Counted from the stretch's first letter, positions 1-12,053 are shown. The stretch is DNA of 64,000 bases from Dactylonectria macrodidyma (GCA_020744425.1 JAGMUV010000020.1:434001-498000); one strand, 5' to 3'. The notes: generated by a model not told the origin, from the sequence alone. Numbers and translations: made by a program.

Positions 1-461
1 GACAAGCAATCATAGAACTTCAGAAAGTTGCGTGCTCCAGTAGCCGCCAAGGGCTGATGTGCCTTGCTGAGCAACAGCGAACCCGCCCAACGTGGGAGTC
101 CTGGATTGTCGTTGAGTCGAAGCGGCGTGCCTTGTTCACCATGTACATGCTCGACAGCTTACTATTGGCCCAAGACGACCTTCCAACTATGCTAGGTATC
201 GAATTGCACGGTTTACCAGCACCAGCAAGCAAGATGCTTTGGAGAGCACAGACAAGAGGCGAATGGGAAGCCGAGTACAACATTCATCTTGTAGACTGGC
301 CTGATGGGGACTTTCGCATAGACGAGCTTTGGCCTGCGCCCGAAGATTTGGACGAAGCTGGCATTCATGCCAGACGGGTTAGGTCAGAACGATGGCTGGA
401 GAGTGTTGATGAGTATGGAACGTTCATGTACGCGGTAACGAGCTGTACACATGGAACATAA
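1..461 (+). CDS. Fungal transcription factor, C-terminal part (5' truncated by window edge)
   Basis: The reading frame is open from base 3 to a stop at 459-461, so only about 152 C-terminal residues are present. The stretch WESWIVVESKRRALFTMYML followed by a Leu-Pro-Ala-Pro...LWRA segment is the pattern I know from the C-terminal part of fungal Zn2Cys6/C2H2 regulators (fungal-specific transcription factor middle domain). The DNA-binding domain would lie left of the window, so the class of zinc finger cannot be decided. Its stop faces the stop of the F-box gene at 1016, so the two genes are convergent. The family assignment is by recalled sequence pattern only; the target genes are unknown. 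Confidence 0.7.
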   Translation, partial: QAIIELQKVACSSSRQGLMCLAEQQRTRPTWESWIVVESKRRALFTMYMLDSLLLAQDDLPTMLGIELHGLPAPASKMLWRAQTRGEWEAEYNIHLVDWPDGDFRIDELWPAPEDLDEAGIHARRVRSERWLESVDEYGTFMYAVTSCTHGT

Positions 462-1015
462 GCTGTGGTTAGTGGCAACGCATCATTCGCAGAGCACTCC
501 CTCGCCTCGAATAGCCACGCAGGTGTGTATTTCGGGGTGGAATAACTCTTCATCCTCCCGTCTAACCGTGCATCACTAAAAATATCTCCGGAGTTCGGCC
601 TCAACTCCGCGGGTAAGAGCCCAAGCCAAGAGTTAGCCTTACTCGTGTTCGGAGCGCGCCGATTAGATGCTTTAGGACGTCCGGAGCTGACATCTCAAGT
701 CCAGTATTGTCGTTGTTCCCCTGTACATACTTAGAGACATGGAATTATATCCAGCCCACGTAACCAATTGCAATGGCGCTGTTTGAGTCACAGCTTCTAA
801 TCATGACTTTGATCTCTGTCAATTTTCACGAACTCAGTGTCAAGTTTGTTTTCGATTGAATCAAGGGGGGTTAATGTGGTGCAATCATGATTGCGGACGC
901 AAAACATAACCACCACGCTTCTCTCCATAAGCAGCCGTACTCATTAGCTTGCGTACCTCCTACTTTGATCATCCCGGCTTGGTGACAACCGAAGACCGAA
1001 AAGCCGAGCGACCAT
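462..1015. other. Intergenic gap between convergent genes
   Basis: About 550 bases between two stop codons. Short open frames occur on both strands but none shows recognisable protein sequence or splice-joined continuation. I see no repeat and no RNA gene; it presumably holds the two 3' UTRs. Confidence 0.5.
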
Positions 1016-3143
1016 TCAGCCGAGATCCTTGGCCACCCTTTCAACCCATTCAAAATCAGGATCATATCCAACATGTATACGCCGATTAAAGCTTTGTGTT
1101 ATATCCTGGTACAAAACTTCGGGGCTCGCAGGACCATCCCCACACAGCTTTTCTGTCGGCTTCACACCCTTGTCCGGTTTTCCGAATTTTGATGCCACGT
1201 CCCAGACTCGGTAGATGACGGATACACGGTTGAGCTTGGAGTGATGTTCCCAGACGAATTTCTCCTTGGCCGAGTCGCCGTGGTGACTCAGAAAAGCGTT
1301 AAGAATGCCGGCCAAGATGATGACGCCTGGTTCGTCTGGTCGAGGATAGCTTGCCCAGGTGTCATGAGGGAAGCAAGTGACAGATCTGAGGTTAGGTGCA
1401 CGAGCAAGTGCTTTTCCAATTTTGTCCTATTGATCAATGTCAGTTTTTCTAGTAGGGTTTGATAAGCTGAGCAGTGGGGTCGACTCACGATTTCCGATTC
1501 TTCCGGCGCAAACTCAAAATGCTCCAACTCAGGGAGGCCCTGGATGATGGTGTCCACGAGTTCTGCGGACAGATACGGAATCTTGCGGCCGCTGATAATT
1601 CCAGAATATGATATCTTTAAAGTTTTTAGTTTTTTGTGCGTGAGGATCGCTCGCAACACAATGCCCTCCAGCCCAGGGTTCGCGGGGGTCTCTGCTGGAT
1701 ACTGATTGTATTCCTGGATTTCCAGAGACGTCAAGGTATCAAACGAAGATAGAAAGTGACATTGGTGTTCCATGTCCGCCTGGTTCTCTTGGGGTGTCGC
1801 ACTGGCCCCATACTGTGACATGTTTAGGCGAAAATTTCGTACGCCTACGCTTACTGTACGGTCTCGGGACAAAACCAGATTTGTAAGGTGTTGGAAGACA
1901 AGGCTCCGGCCACTGCCGAGATGCCCAAATGAGAGACGTTTCAAGCTGAGAAAATCAATAGCCTTATCTAGCGAATTGATAAACTCCTCGTCAAACCACA
2001 TTCCCTTTAGCATGAGTGACGTCAATGCAGTGAAGGAATACTTTTCGCCCTTGGGAGAATCGACTTCGGAGATCTTCTTCTCCAAATCCTGTAAAAAGTT
2101 GCTGGAGTAAGAGCTTGATTTGATAACGAGGCTCCGAAGTGTAGACGCCGAGTTCAAGAGCATGGACCCAACAACGTTGGCTTTATTACCGAGAATGCCA
2201 CCAAGCCCGTAGTCTTCTACCTCTAGATGCTTGAGGTTTTTTATTTTGGCCAACGGCTTCACGTCATCGGGTTCGAATTTGGTCGCGTACAAGCACAAAG
2301 CTTGGAGGTTCTTTAGTGATGCAATTGACTTTGCCGTTGACCTTAGGTCACCATTAGCTTGCTGTATTTTAGTGTCGGGAATGATCAGAATGAGGGTGAG
2401 TTGCTTACTTTGTCAACACCCGCGTCTCCACGATTTCGAGATTACCCATGTTCTTAAACGCCTCCTCGATGTATCTGTGAACGATATAGAGGTGCTTTTT
2501 TCCCGGGTCTGAAGCGCCAACAACCATGTGGCGCACATAGTCTGCACAAGCCGGTTTCGCTTTCGTGTCAAGGTTGCTGGCATATCTTTCTTGTTGGCCT
2601 CTGTATTTGCCCTCTCTTTTCAGTTGCTTCTTCTGATTTATGGTGAGATACGGTTCGAGGGTTCGGATGAGCTTTGGAATGTGGGCATGGAACGAGGCTG
2701 CGACAGCCACGCGTTTGTGGAGGAGCGGCATGATGAGCGCATGATACGCCTTGCAAGTTCGGCCGAGTTTGCCAATGGCTGATGGACTTTCGATCTGGTG
2801 CGTCTGAAATCAGCATGGCCACAATCAATATCTTTCGCCATTGACTTACGTTGCTCAGAATAAGGTCCAGAATCTCTATCGGGAGAGACGAGAAAAGACC
2901 ATTTGGAGCGCTGGGCGATGTTCGAAAGGGCAATTGTTTTTCAGGCAATTGTCTTTCGGGCAACTGTTTTTCCTCAACAATTTCTGGTTCTGTTGCTCGT
3001 TTCTTCGCAGGAGCAGGTCCTTTTGCTTTGCCTACTAGAGCTTTGCGCTTCCTGCTCGTGGCAGCTTGAACAGGTGCAGGCTCCGGAACCGCATCGGCTT
3101 GAAGCTCTTGGTTTTGAAGTCGGGCGCTTCTTCTAGTAGCCAT
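1016..3143 (-). CDS. F-box protein with leucine-rich C-terminal region
   Basis: Model: complement(join(1016..1426,1489..2341,2409..2803,2850..3143)), 650 residues. Residues 1-85 are basic and Ala/Pro/Lys-rich. An F-box follows (LFSSLPIEILDLILSN, about 83-98), interrupted right after it by intron 1, then continuing THQIESPSAIGKLGRTCKAY. From about residue 230 the protein is leucine-rich with LRR-like periodicity (for example LKNLQALCLYATKFEP and IKNLKHLEVEDYG). By family knowledge it would be a substrate adaptor of an SCF ubiquitin ligase, binding Skp1 through the F-box; the substrate is unknown. Introns 1 and 3 have good GT-AG ends. The 3' end of intron 2 (2342) is only CTAAG, chosen because TACAG, 19 nt further upstream in the transcript, would bring a stop into frame, so that junction is the weakest point. 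Confidence 0.8.
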
Positions 3144-4523
3144 TTTTGTGGCACAAGAGTCCGCACAAGAGTTCTTCGAATCGTGGATGCTTCAGTGAGA
3201 ATAATTTTGAGCAGAGAGACTCGAGCTTGATATAACGCGACACAGTTGATGAAAGATAATTAGAGCTTGGAAGCCTAAAGTGGATTCTCCTGGCGCATGT
3301 GTCACGCTATCACGTGATGGTTTGATGACGATCATGTCAGCGCTTTTGATCCTCTACGAACTGGGATCAGCTTCACGAAGCCATGGTTATTGCAGTGGGA
3401 GCTGTCTGGGGAGTTGAAGGCTGGACAACTTCAGTTCAAAGTTCCCCAGAGTCACATAGCTGCCTAAATGGAGGTTTGTCCCTCCACTCGCTAGTGAGGT
3501 GCCAGTGGCATCATTAGTGCCCGAGAGAAAGGAAGCTGGGGGACCTCGGCAAAGAAGACATAGGTCATTGGTACACGCAACATGTGCACTTCTTGACAAA
3601 GTCGTCCACGATAGTCAGCCTGAACGACGCAAATAATGTTCCGCAATATCTTTTCATGGGACTAGATAAGGGCCTTATAGTCAAAACTCCGAATCTCTCC
3701 CATTATTTAAGGCGGATCAAATTATTAGGCATACGTTGAACATCTGGTTCAGGGAGGAAGTTCCCTTGTCCCGGAATCCTTCCCCGCTGCAGAACCCCAC
3801 CATTGCCTAATTTCGCCCCATCTTTATACCGAGCCAGAACAGGGAGGGAGCTGGTCCGGGCCATGTTAGTTGTAGCTTCAATCATCCACCATACAGATTG
3901 ATGATTGCTTCCAAGCTGTCCGACGTAATGATTGCAAGTAAATTTACCAAAAAAAAAAAAACCAAATATGGATAATAAATTCTGACACTTAGCACCGATA
4001 AATTTGAGGAGCAAAACCTTCAATACTTGAGAGTCCCAAATGAACTGGTGAGCTACACGAGTGTCGTTGCACCTGCTTCTGAGATTCGGATGATCGATTT
4101 TGTTCATCTGGGGTATTGCAATTGCAAGAATTTCAGTTGACCAAGCATGTAATTGGACCTCTCGGTCCTTTCGGAGCAAAGTGAAGCGACCCCCCTCCCG
4201 GAATAGGAAACCGCAAAAGATCGGCGACTACGCCTCCTTGGTTTTAGACCACCTCGAGCAATCTGATTTGTGGCTTTGTAAATGACTTTCTCCGTGATCA
4301 GGGCGATCATTCGCTGCCTCTTTTACCATTCCACAACTACTCGTGTCGCTATTTAGTAGTGTTGCGGGATTTCGGTGCCTCCGCATTCTCAGCAATGACA
4401 GTAGTCTGTATCCGAAGCTCAATGCGACGCTGTGATTGATCTATAAATCTTCAGGAAAAATCAAGAACAACTCAGGCTCACTTTCGCACTGATTCTGATT
4501 TTCAACTACCACATGCTTCGACG
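3144..4523. other. Divergent intergenic region, no gene seen
   Basis: About 1.4 kb separating the divergent F-box and GH28 genes, so both promoters should lie here. It contains a run of about a dozen A near 3950. Open frames at 3387-3599 and 3703-4179 on the minus strand show no family pattern and I do not call them. Confidence 0.5.
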
Positions 4524-6129
4524 ATGCATCGCACCTGGCTGACGACACTACTTTGCGCTGTCCTTCAGTGCGTCGGGGCAGTACTTGATCTCGACTTTGA
4601 CCAGTCTGGCGGTCTTGCTTTAGAAGACAAACGATCACCACTCCGGAAAACATGTGTCATCAACGCGAGCGGGAGTAATGATACCGATGACGCCCCAGCT
4701 GTCCGAAAAGCTTTCAAAAAGTGCGGTCATGGTGGGCGGGTGGTCTTTAAGCCCACAACATACTACATAAACTCGGTTTTGAATGTCAGTGGGCTTGAAG
4801 ATGTGGACATTGATATCCTTGGAGAATTATCGGTATGTATCACAATCTTGTTACATTTCGAATACATACTCTCGACTTACCACTCACATAGTGGGGGACC
4901 AACATTACGTATTGGCTCAACAACTCGCTCCCAGTCGGCTACCAAAACCAATCAACTGCCTTCGTACTGGGTGGAAACAAGGTCCGCATCAATGGGTATA
5001 ATAAAGGAACCTTCAACGGCAATGGCGACGAATGGTACAAATTCATTCGGTCACAACCCAACACCTCGAACTACCCCGGCCGGCCCCATGCTATCACCTT
5101 CAATGGCTTGACCAACTCAGTAGTCCGCGGGCTCAGATTCCTCAGAAGCCAGATGTGGTGAGTGCAGGAGGCTACGTCATGCCGACATTGACCTGACATC
5201 GGAAATAGGACCATGTCGATTATTCACTCCCATCACGTTGACTTATATGACATTTTTATCAATAATACTGGTAATTCCTACCAGAGCTGTGAGTCAACCT
5301 ATCAGAAATTCACCTCGACCTATAGAAATTCGCTCACTCTCTTAGCCAACACCGACGGTGCCGACACGCTCTTTTCATCCCATATCAAGATGGACAACTG
5401 GACTGTGTACAACGGCGACGACAGCATCTCCTTAAAAGCAAATAGTACTGATATAACAATCACAAACTCGCGCTTCTACAACGGTCTTGGTATTGCAATC
5501 GGCAGCATCGGCCAGTATTACGGCGAGTCAGAAACAATTGAGAGGTTCCGCGGAAGTAACCTCGAATTTAACAACACATTGCACGCTGTGAGTAGTAACG
5601 CTAGTCTTCTGATGTGTGGCCCCAGCTCAATTTAAGTACTAGTTTTACTTCAAAACATGGACAGCGGATCGCAATGGCTATCCCCCGAATGGTGGTGGTG
5701 GTGGCAAGGGCTGTGAGTAATCCCAAGACTCCTGACGTCTCAGCACAACTACTGAACTTGGATACAGATGCCAAAGACCTAGTCATGGAGAATCTGAAAG
5801 CAACTGGTCTACGCGGCGGTGCCGTCACAATTTCCCAATGCACCCGCTTCTCCGGCGCGCCTGGATCGGGAAATTGTACCAATTCCGAATTCCAGATTCT
5901 CGACGTTACTGTGGATGGTCTCGTTGGGACAACGAAAGACTCTCGTGTCGCGAGCTTTCAGTGCAGCGCCGTGAAACCGTGCACCAACTTGGCGCTGTTC
6001 AATATTGACCTGAAGTTGGCCAGTGGTGCTGAGGCTGGTCGGTATCTCTGCGGCAATGTTGTTGACCCACGAGGCTTTAACTGTACCGGGGCTCCGTGTG
6101 TTGGTGGTAGCGCTACCGGGGGTTGCTGA
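4524..6129 (+). CDS. Secreted GH28 glycoside hydrolase, exo-polygalacturonase/exo-rhamnogalacturonase-like
   Basis: Model: join(4524..4832,4892..5157,5209..5288,5346..5587,5643..5712,5768..6129), 442 residues. The N-terminus (MHRTWLTTLLCAVLQCVGA) reads as a signal peptide, and there are many Asn-X-Ser/Thr sites. GH28 signatures are present: NTDGAD (about 220-225), NGDDSISLK (about 241-249, paired catalytic Asp), GLGIAIGSIGQ (about 265-275) and FKTW (about 302-305), followed by a Gly-rich YPPNGGGGG. The enzyme would hydrolyse galacturonosyl linkages in pectin outside the cell. The usual GHG motif is GLG here and the RIK arginine is absent, a deviation I associate with the exo-rhamnogalacturonase-like branch, so the exact substrate is uncertain. 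Six exons with consensus introns all keep frame. Confidence 0.85.
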
Positions 6130-7722
6130 TCAGCTTAACGCTCATTAGTTAAAATGCGCAATGCATTTCTCTCTATAGATCCCCAACATGTCATATATTC
6201 AAACCATATACAGACAACTATTTCAAAAGTCTTTGCCCATGCTAAGGATGCTATACTCTCAAATCCCTGCTAGATACTTGATAGTACATTTAGCTATATA
6301 ATATTATATGCTGATATTTACTAAATTTACTATAGTATTAGTAATGTTAGATCTATATAATGGCTAGCTAGTGGGCTGAGTGCGCTATAATATAGGCCCT
6401 TTTTTAGTACTAATATTTATAAGATGACTTAATGTACTTTTAATAAGAAAAGCAAAATGCAGCTTGCATGCTGGCAAAGACTTTTGAAATGGTCCTCCGT
6501 ATTCCTTATGTAGATTCACATTACCCCAGTTCCATGATTCGTAATGCTCACTAGCTCAAGCCGAACGTAAAATTCTTTACTTGGAGACTGAGGCCGAACG
6601 CTTCGGAAATTTTAAGGTGCTTTCATTTAGGGTACGACACTTCGGATGGTAAAATGTGAGAAACCCAAGGAAGTCAAGAATAAGCCCTGCCCATGCTCAA
6701 TGTCGGCTACGAATCCGGTTGAGGAAACGACGCCTAAGTCGTCGAGCGACCCTTCAGCTGACACAAAGTGTAGTTAGTGTGCCCCTCATTTGAACAGCTG
6801 GCACCGCTGCAGCCTGAACTCAGCCTGGTTCAACGCTTCCGTCAGGTAACAAATGCAAATGCTGGAGTCGGGGCTGCTGACCCCACACATGATAGCCCGA
6901 GTACTTCTACATGCAGAGGACGAAACAGTACTGTGGCACTTACTGGGATGACAAAATGCAATATTTGTTTCTGTTACTTCTGGCTGGTTTGTACCCAAGA
7001 CTCCAAGAGGCAACCCGCAGTTCAGCCTGGTTGGGTAGTAATACTGTGACTGCATTGCATGAAAGCCACGAATCACCAGACACATTGAGCCCTGTGTCAG
7101 CCTGCATATGAATCACCAACTACCATTGCCATTTAGTCACAGCCTGCTTGGTTCGCTTTGATTTATTCGTCAACGTCGAAGTCGATGTGACACCCAACTC
7201 AAGCCAGGCTCATTCGAACCCATTTTCTCACGCTTGCGATCAGCAACCCCAGCTGGACATACGTGTGCCACATAAAGGACACAGACGCCTCATCCGCTGC
7301 CAAGCAGCTGGCTTGTGACCTCGCGCTTCGTGCTCGTTGGAAAACCACCCAATTTTCTCTTTTGCTTCCACCTAGGATTTTGATACCTCGTCACGTCGAG
7401 CATTCGTCCACTATCTTTCTTGCCCACAGCTAGACGGTCTTTCCGACGGAAAAACAAGCCCTTCGCTCGCTCGTGAATTACTTTCCTCTTCTCTCTTATT
7501 CGCCCCAACATACCCTCCAACGGTCTCCACATCGACACCTCAGGGCGTCCAAACCCTTCTCTTCTCGGTATTCTCAGAGGCTCTCGGAAGCAAGCCGCCG
7601 AGGCGTACATCTCCCCTCAAGTGTGCACTTAGACAAAAGCTCATTAAGATCGCAGAAAACTGAGAACGTTTCGGATTTCCACCCTTTTCATGCCAGATAG
7701 TCCCGTATCTTCGATCTCGACA
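6130..7722. other. Intergenic region with AT-rich island
   Basis: 1.6 kb between two genes in the same orientation. Bases roughly 6230-6450 are very AT- and TA-rich, like sequence altered by RIP; no element can be recognised. The part from about 6780 to 7300 repeats short CAGCCTGG-like words in both orientations. The last few hundred bases, with CT-rich tracts, should contain the promoter and 5' UTR of the NACHT gene. The open frames here show no family pattern. Confidence 0.45.
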
Positions 7723-10700
7723 ATGGATCCGCTCAGCGTCATTGCATCCACGATCGCAATTGTCCAAGGCACATCTTCAACATACAATGCCATCCGACAC
7801 CTCAAAGGTCTTCCAAATGAGTTCAAAGAAGTGAATCAGAGTCTACCTCTCGCTCAAGTCACTTTGGGTCTAGCTCGTGACAAGCTTCAAGATCTGACCC
7901 TAGATGAATCATCCAAGACAGCGCTCCAGCCTATAGTAATTAGCTGCGAAGAGAAATCCAAGAAACTGCAAGACATATTCATGAAGGTTGAAAAGCGAGT
8001 AAAGGATACAGAGGAAGTGTCCGTATTGGACATTTATCGCACGAGTCTACTTCGTTTGGGTAAAGCACATCGAGTGGAGACCTTGATGAAAGGCATGTTG
8101 AGAGGTTTGCTCGAATTGGCCGCAAATCAGTTATTCAGGACAGCAACAGAGAGTCAGGTAAACTCACTCAAGAATTCGATTGATCGACTGTCGAACCTCA
8201 ACCCGTCCGTACCTGATTCTGATCTCGAACGCGCCATGGTCCAGAATATCGCTGCGGGGGGGACCGGCAACCAGACTTCTGTCCGTGGCGGTGAAAAGCA
8301 TCAAGTCAGTTATGGTAGTGGCAGCCAGTACAATGCAACAACTATGCACTTCGGTACGCAATAAGGGCGTCGATAGATAGCTTCTTTTTCATTAGGCTAA
8401 CTTTTCCTTCACTTTAGTTCGATCCAGTGAAGACTACAGAGCTCGCAGTGATATTCTCCATGCCCTCCCTACATTGTCCTATCTGGAAAGGAAAAACAGG
8501 AATCCAGATCGTGTCCTAGGGACGTGTAACTGGTTCATAGGACACCCCGACTTTCGGCAATGGCAAGAAAGCAAATCGTCAAATATGCTCTGGGTGTCAG
8601 GAAATCCTGGATGCGGAAAGTCCGTCTTGGCAAAATATCTAGCGGACACTGTCCTTCAAAGTACAGAATCCAGGACGACCTGCTATTTCTTTTTCAAGGA
8701 TGAGTTCAAGGATCAGAGGAGCGCGAAAACCGCTCTGAGATGTATCCTACATCAGCTCCTCCTACAAAGGGAGGACCTCTTCTCAGACAAGATTGTCAGG
8801 CGCTTCGAAGCCTACCAATCGCATCTTACTAACTCATTCGACGAACTCTGGCAGGTCCTCGTCATGGTTTCGCAGGGCGAGGCCGCTGGCGAGTTAGTCT
8901 GTATCCTCGACGCTTTCGACGAATGTGAGGACCAAGAGCAATTCAACTTTGCCCAGACCCTCACCAAGTTTTATGACCCGGCGAATGATATGAAGAATCA
9001 TTGCAAATTGAAGTTTCTTATCACCAGCCGGCCCTACGACAAGATCGGACGATGGTTTCATCCTCTCGATTCATCAGGACAGCCCATCATCCACCTAAAG
9101 GGAGAGGATGACAAAGTGACACCGGAAATCGCACAAGAGATTGATGTCTACATAGAGCACAAGGTTTCATGCATGCGACAACGCCTGTGTCTCAGCCTAG
9201 ACGAGGAACAGTTGCTCCTTGAGAGGTTGCGGGGTGCCCCCAATCAGCCCAATCAGACATACCTCTGGGTTTACCTCACCCTGGAGTCAATTGAAAACGA
9301 CATCAGCATCGACAAAGCCAAAATAGATGATGCCACTTCCTCACTTCCAGATTCTGTCGACGAGGCATACGAGAGAATTCTGGCTAAAAGTATTGACCAT
9401 GAACAAGCCAAGAGAATGCTGCACATCATTGTTGCGGCAGTACGACCCTTGACTCTAGCAGAAATGGACCTAGCGTTAGCAACTCGGACACACCACAAAT
9501 CCTATAGGTCCCTAAGTGCCAGGCCGGAGGAGCGCTTCGGCAGGTATGTCAGGGACCTTTGCGGTCTCTTCGTCAGAATTACCGACTCTAGGATCTATCT
9601 CCTTCACCAGACCGCAAAGGAGTTCTTGATTCGATCAGATCGCACGGATCGTCGAGGGAGCCATAATGATCAGCTCGTCTGGAAATCGTCACTCGATCCA
9701 CCAGAGTCCCATCGCATCCTTTGTCAGATCTGTGTCTCGCACCTACTTTTCAAGGATTTTGTCGACCATCCCCTGGAGGAAGATAAGGACGAGGGGATAA
9801 AAACTTACCTCGGCGCTCACGAGTTCCTTGACTACTCTGCTACACATTGGGCCACCCACTTCCGATCGGCAGCCATCGAAGAAGATGAGATGGTAAGAAA
9901 GGCGCATCAAATCTGCAACGTCAATCTAGCACATTATCAAACCTGGCTCCGGGTGTATTGGGCCAACACACGGTCAACCTTTCCCTCGTCTCTCACTACC
10001 CTGATGATCGCCTCATATTTTGGACTTGAAGCAATAGTAAGACTTGAGCTTGGAGAGTATGGCGTTGAAGTGAATGCCATAGATCGCACTTATGGGCGTT
10101 CAGCGATCTCTTGGGCTTCAGAAAACGGGTTTGATGACACCGTAAAGCTGTTGATCAAGCGTCCAAGACTTGGTCTCAAAAACTTTGCGGAGCTTTCTTT
10201 TCCAAGGGGTGCAAAAGTCGATGCTAAAGATAAACATGGTCGAACGCCGTTATCATATGCCGCTTGGAATGGTCACATCGATGTCGCCCAACGACTAGTG
10301 AAGGAGGGTGCTCGCGCCGACTCAAGAGACAAAAACGGAGCGTCACCAATATCCTACGCCCTTTGCAGCGAACACGTGGACGTAGTCAAGCGACTAGAAA
10401 AGGGAGCGCAAGTTGGTTCTGTGGACAAAATTCGCCGGGAGCTGCTATTGTCCTCCTCCATCAACGGCAACGATGGTGTCGTCACGCGGCTACTTAAAGA
10501 TGGCGCCAGCGTGAAGACGTTTGATAAGACTGGTCGAACACCGCTGTCACATGCCGCTGAGAAAGGGCACGATGCCATCGTCAAGCAACTGCTAGAAAAT
10601 GGCGCTCACGTTGAAACGCCTGATAATACTGCTCGAACCCCACTATTATATGCTGCTGAAAAGAGTAACAGGACCATCGTACAGCTATTGCTACGCGGGG

Positions 10701-11541
10701 GAGCTAAGGTTAATGTTCAAGATAAAAGAGAGTACACCCCATTAGTCGTAGCACTCGGCGAAAAGAACGCAGGCATCGTTGAGATGCTGCTCAAAGGAGG
10801 CGCAGAAACGAATTACACATTCAGACACCATGTAAGTCATCCTATTATGATCATATAGTTGAATCTAGAATTGACGGTCCTGTTCAGAGACATGGGGTAA
10901 GTGAACCCGATCTACTTGTAGCTGTGTTGGCACTGCCCTCCTGGGTGATTATTGACGCTCTTTTTCCTAGCGACAAGGGGTATGTGAACACGATCCACTC
11001 GGGCCCCGATACATAGCTGACACTACCCTTCGCGTGACCATAGCGTGTAGGTTACACAACTCTTTGCAAGGTCTACATATGTTGCTAATACTACCGTCTC
11101 TGGCTGTCACAGTTTGTAAGTGGATACTGCCTGAACAAATAACATGATACGAGGCTAATGTCGATACCTCTTGTCACAATAGCTTGTAGGTATTCTGGGT
11201 TGAAATATAAATCCATCACTCGATTGACACGAACACAGACACCGCTATTACTAGCAGTGATTCAGAATGACTGTAATGCGGTAGAGCTGCTTCTTAACTA
11301 TGGCGCTCAACCGGATTTTCAGCAGGAGCATATTGTCATTACCCCAGCGCTTGAGACAGCAATACCGTATGGCAATGACAAGATTATTCATATGCTAGAA
11401 TTTACGTTAGCGTCTCGTAAGATTCTCAACTCGAGGGGACTAAGGAAAGCTCAAACTGCTAATTCTTTGCAAGGCACAAACGACTCTACAACTATTCAAC
11501 CAGAACCAGATCAAAGCAGGGCCCACAGAGGGGCAGCATAA
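7723..11541 (+). CDS. STAND NTPase: SesA/goodbye-like domain, NACHT, ankyrin repeats (NLR-like)
   Basis: Model: join(7723..8353,8418..10831,11239..11541), 1115 residues; five in-frame microexons inside 10832-11238 could add 9 residues. I start at MDPLSVIASTIAI, typical for the family and with a good ATG context, rather than at the in-frame ATG at 7690. Residues 1-170 resemble the SesA/goodbye-like N-terminal domain of fungal NACHT proteins. Residues about 179-210 form a Gly/Gln/Asn-rich linker. NACHT follows: Walker A GNPGCGKS (272-279), Walker B LVCILDAFDE (370-379), LKFLITSRPYD after it. Ankyrin repeats run from about 735 to near the end, with consensus pieces such as GRTPLSYAAWNGH and GRTPLSHAAEKGH. 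By family knowledge such proteins act as intracellular sensors in fungal non-self recognition and regulated cell death; the ligand is unknown. Confidence 0.85.
8258..8353 (+). other. Linker segment resembling a PP-type amyloid signalling motif
   Basis: This codes for residues about 179-210 of the NACHT protein. It contains GTGNQ (180-184), GG (189-190) and GSGSQYNATT (198-207), that is, spaced G-x-G-x-Q blocks with a GG between them and an aromatic end (HF). This spacing matches what I recall of the PP amyloid motif of fungal NLRs and their effector partners. Here it sits between the N-terminal domain and NACHT rather than at the extreme N-terminus, so it may only be a relative of the motif. 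Confidence 0.4.
10832..11238 (+). repeat. Run of six intron-like units separated by 9- and 3-nt putative microexons
   Basis: Six successive GT...AG units can be read: 10832-10887, 10897-10970, 10980-11043, 11047-11112, 11116-11182 and 11186-11238 (53-74 nt each). The intervening segments are 9, 9, 3, 3 and 3 nt, all multiples of three, and every junction is phase 0. Units two and three share closely related starts (GTAAGTGAACCCGATC and GTATGTGAACACGATC) and similar preceding 9-mers (AGACATGGG, CGACAAGGG). Units four to six have donors GTAGGT, GTAAGT, GTAGGT. The whole could equally be spliced as a single 407-nt intron. Branch-like GCTAATA/GCTAATG/GCTGACA words are present. Confidence 0.55.
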
Positions 11542-12053
11542 TCGGATTTAGCGTGATATGATGAAATATGTAAAAATAAAAGGCCATCAATTCAAATATT
11601 GTTCTCATCCAGATTCTGAATCCGTAACTCTCTCAAACTACGCAGCGACTAGCTAATTAGGAGAACCTAGACAGTTCCAGTCTATTTAATAGCTAGGGAA
11701 AGACTGTCAGACTTGATATGAAAACGGAGCGAAGAGTGGCAAAAGGAGGTGCAAGCCAGAAAAGAAAATTGATGAAGTCCAGGTGCAACACCGGCCTGAG
11801 TATATCCAGAGCTGAGGGCACCTGGTGGACAGATGATGCGGCAAGCTACCATCTACAATGTTACTGTCACCATCGATATGACGCATATCTCTTGAGAAAC
11901 ATCAAACTCAATCTTATCTCACTCTCAAGGACATTCATCCATAAGCAAGGGCGCGGAGTTTTGCGAGTCTCGTCATTCCAGAGTTCGTGTTCAAATTTTA
12001 GGCCGGAAATCAAGTCGCTCATCATGTCCTATTTTATCCGCTCATATCTCTAC
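11542..12053. other. Intergenic gap between convergent genes
   Basis: About 510 bases between the stop of the NACHT gene and the stop of the minus-strand hydroxylase gene. A plus-strand open frame starts here (11718) but runs antisense through the hydroxylase and has no family pattern. Nothing else recognised. Confidence 0.5.

Noticed and set aside
7690..7722. Upstream in-frame ATG for the NACHT protein
   Set aside because: The family usually begins at MDPLSV, and the ATG at 7723 has the better context (A at -3, G at +4).
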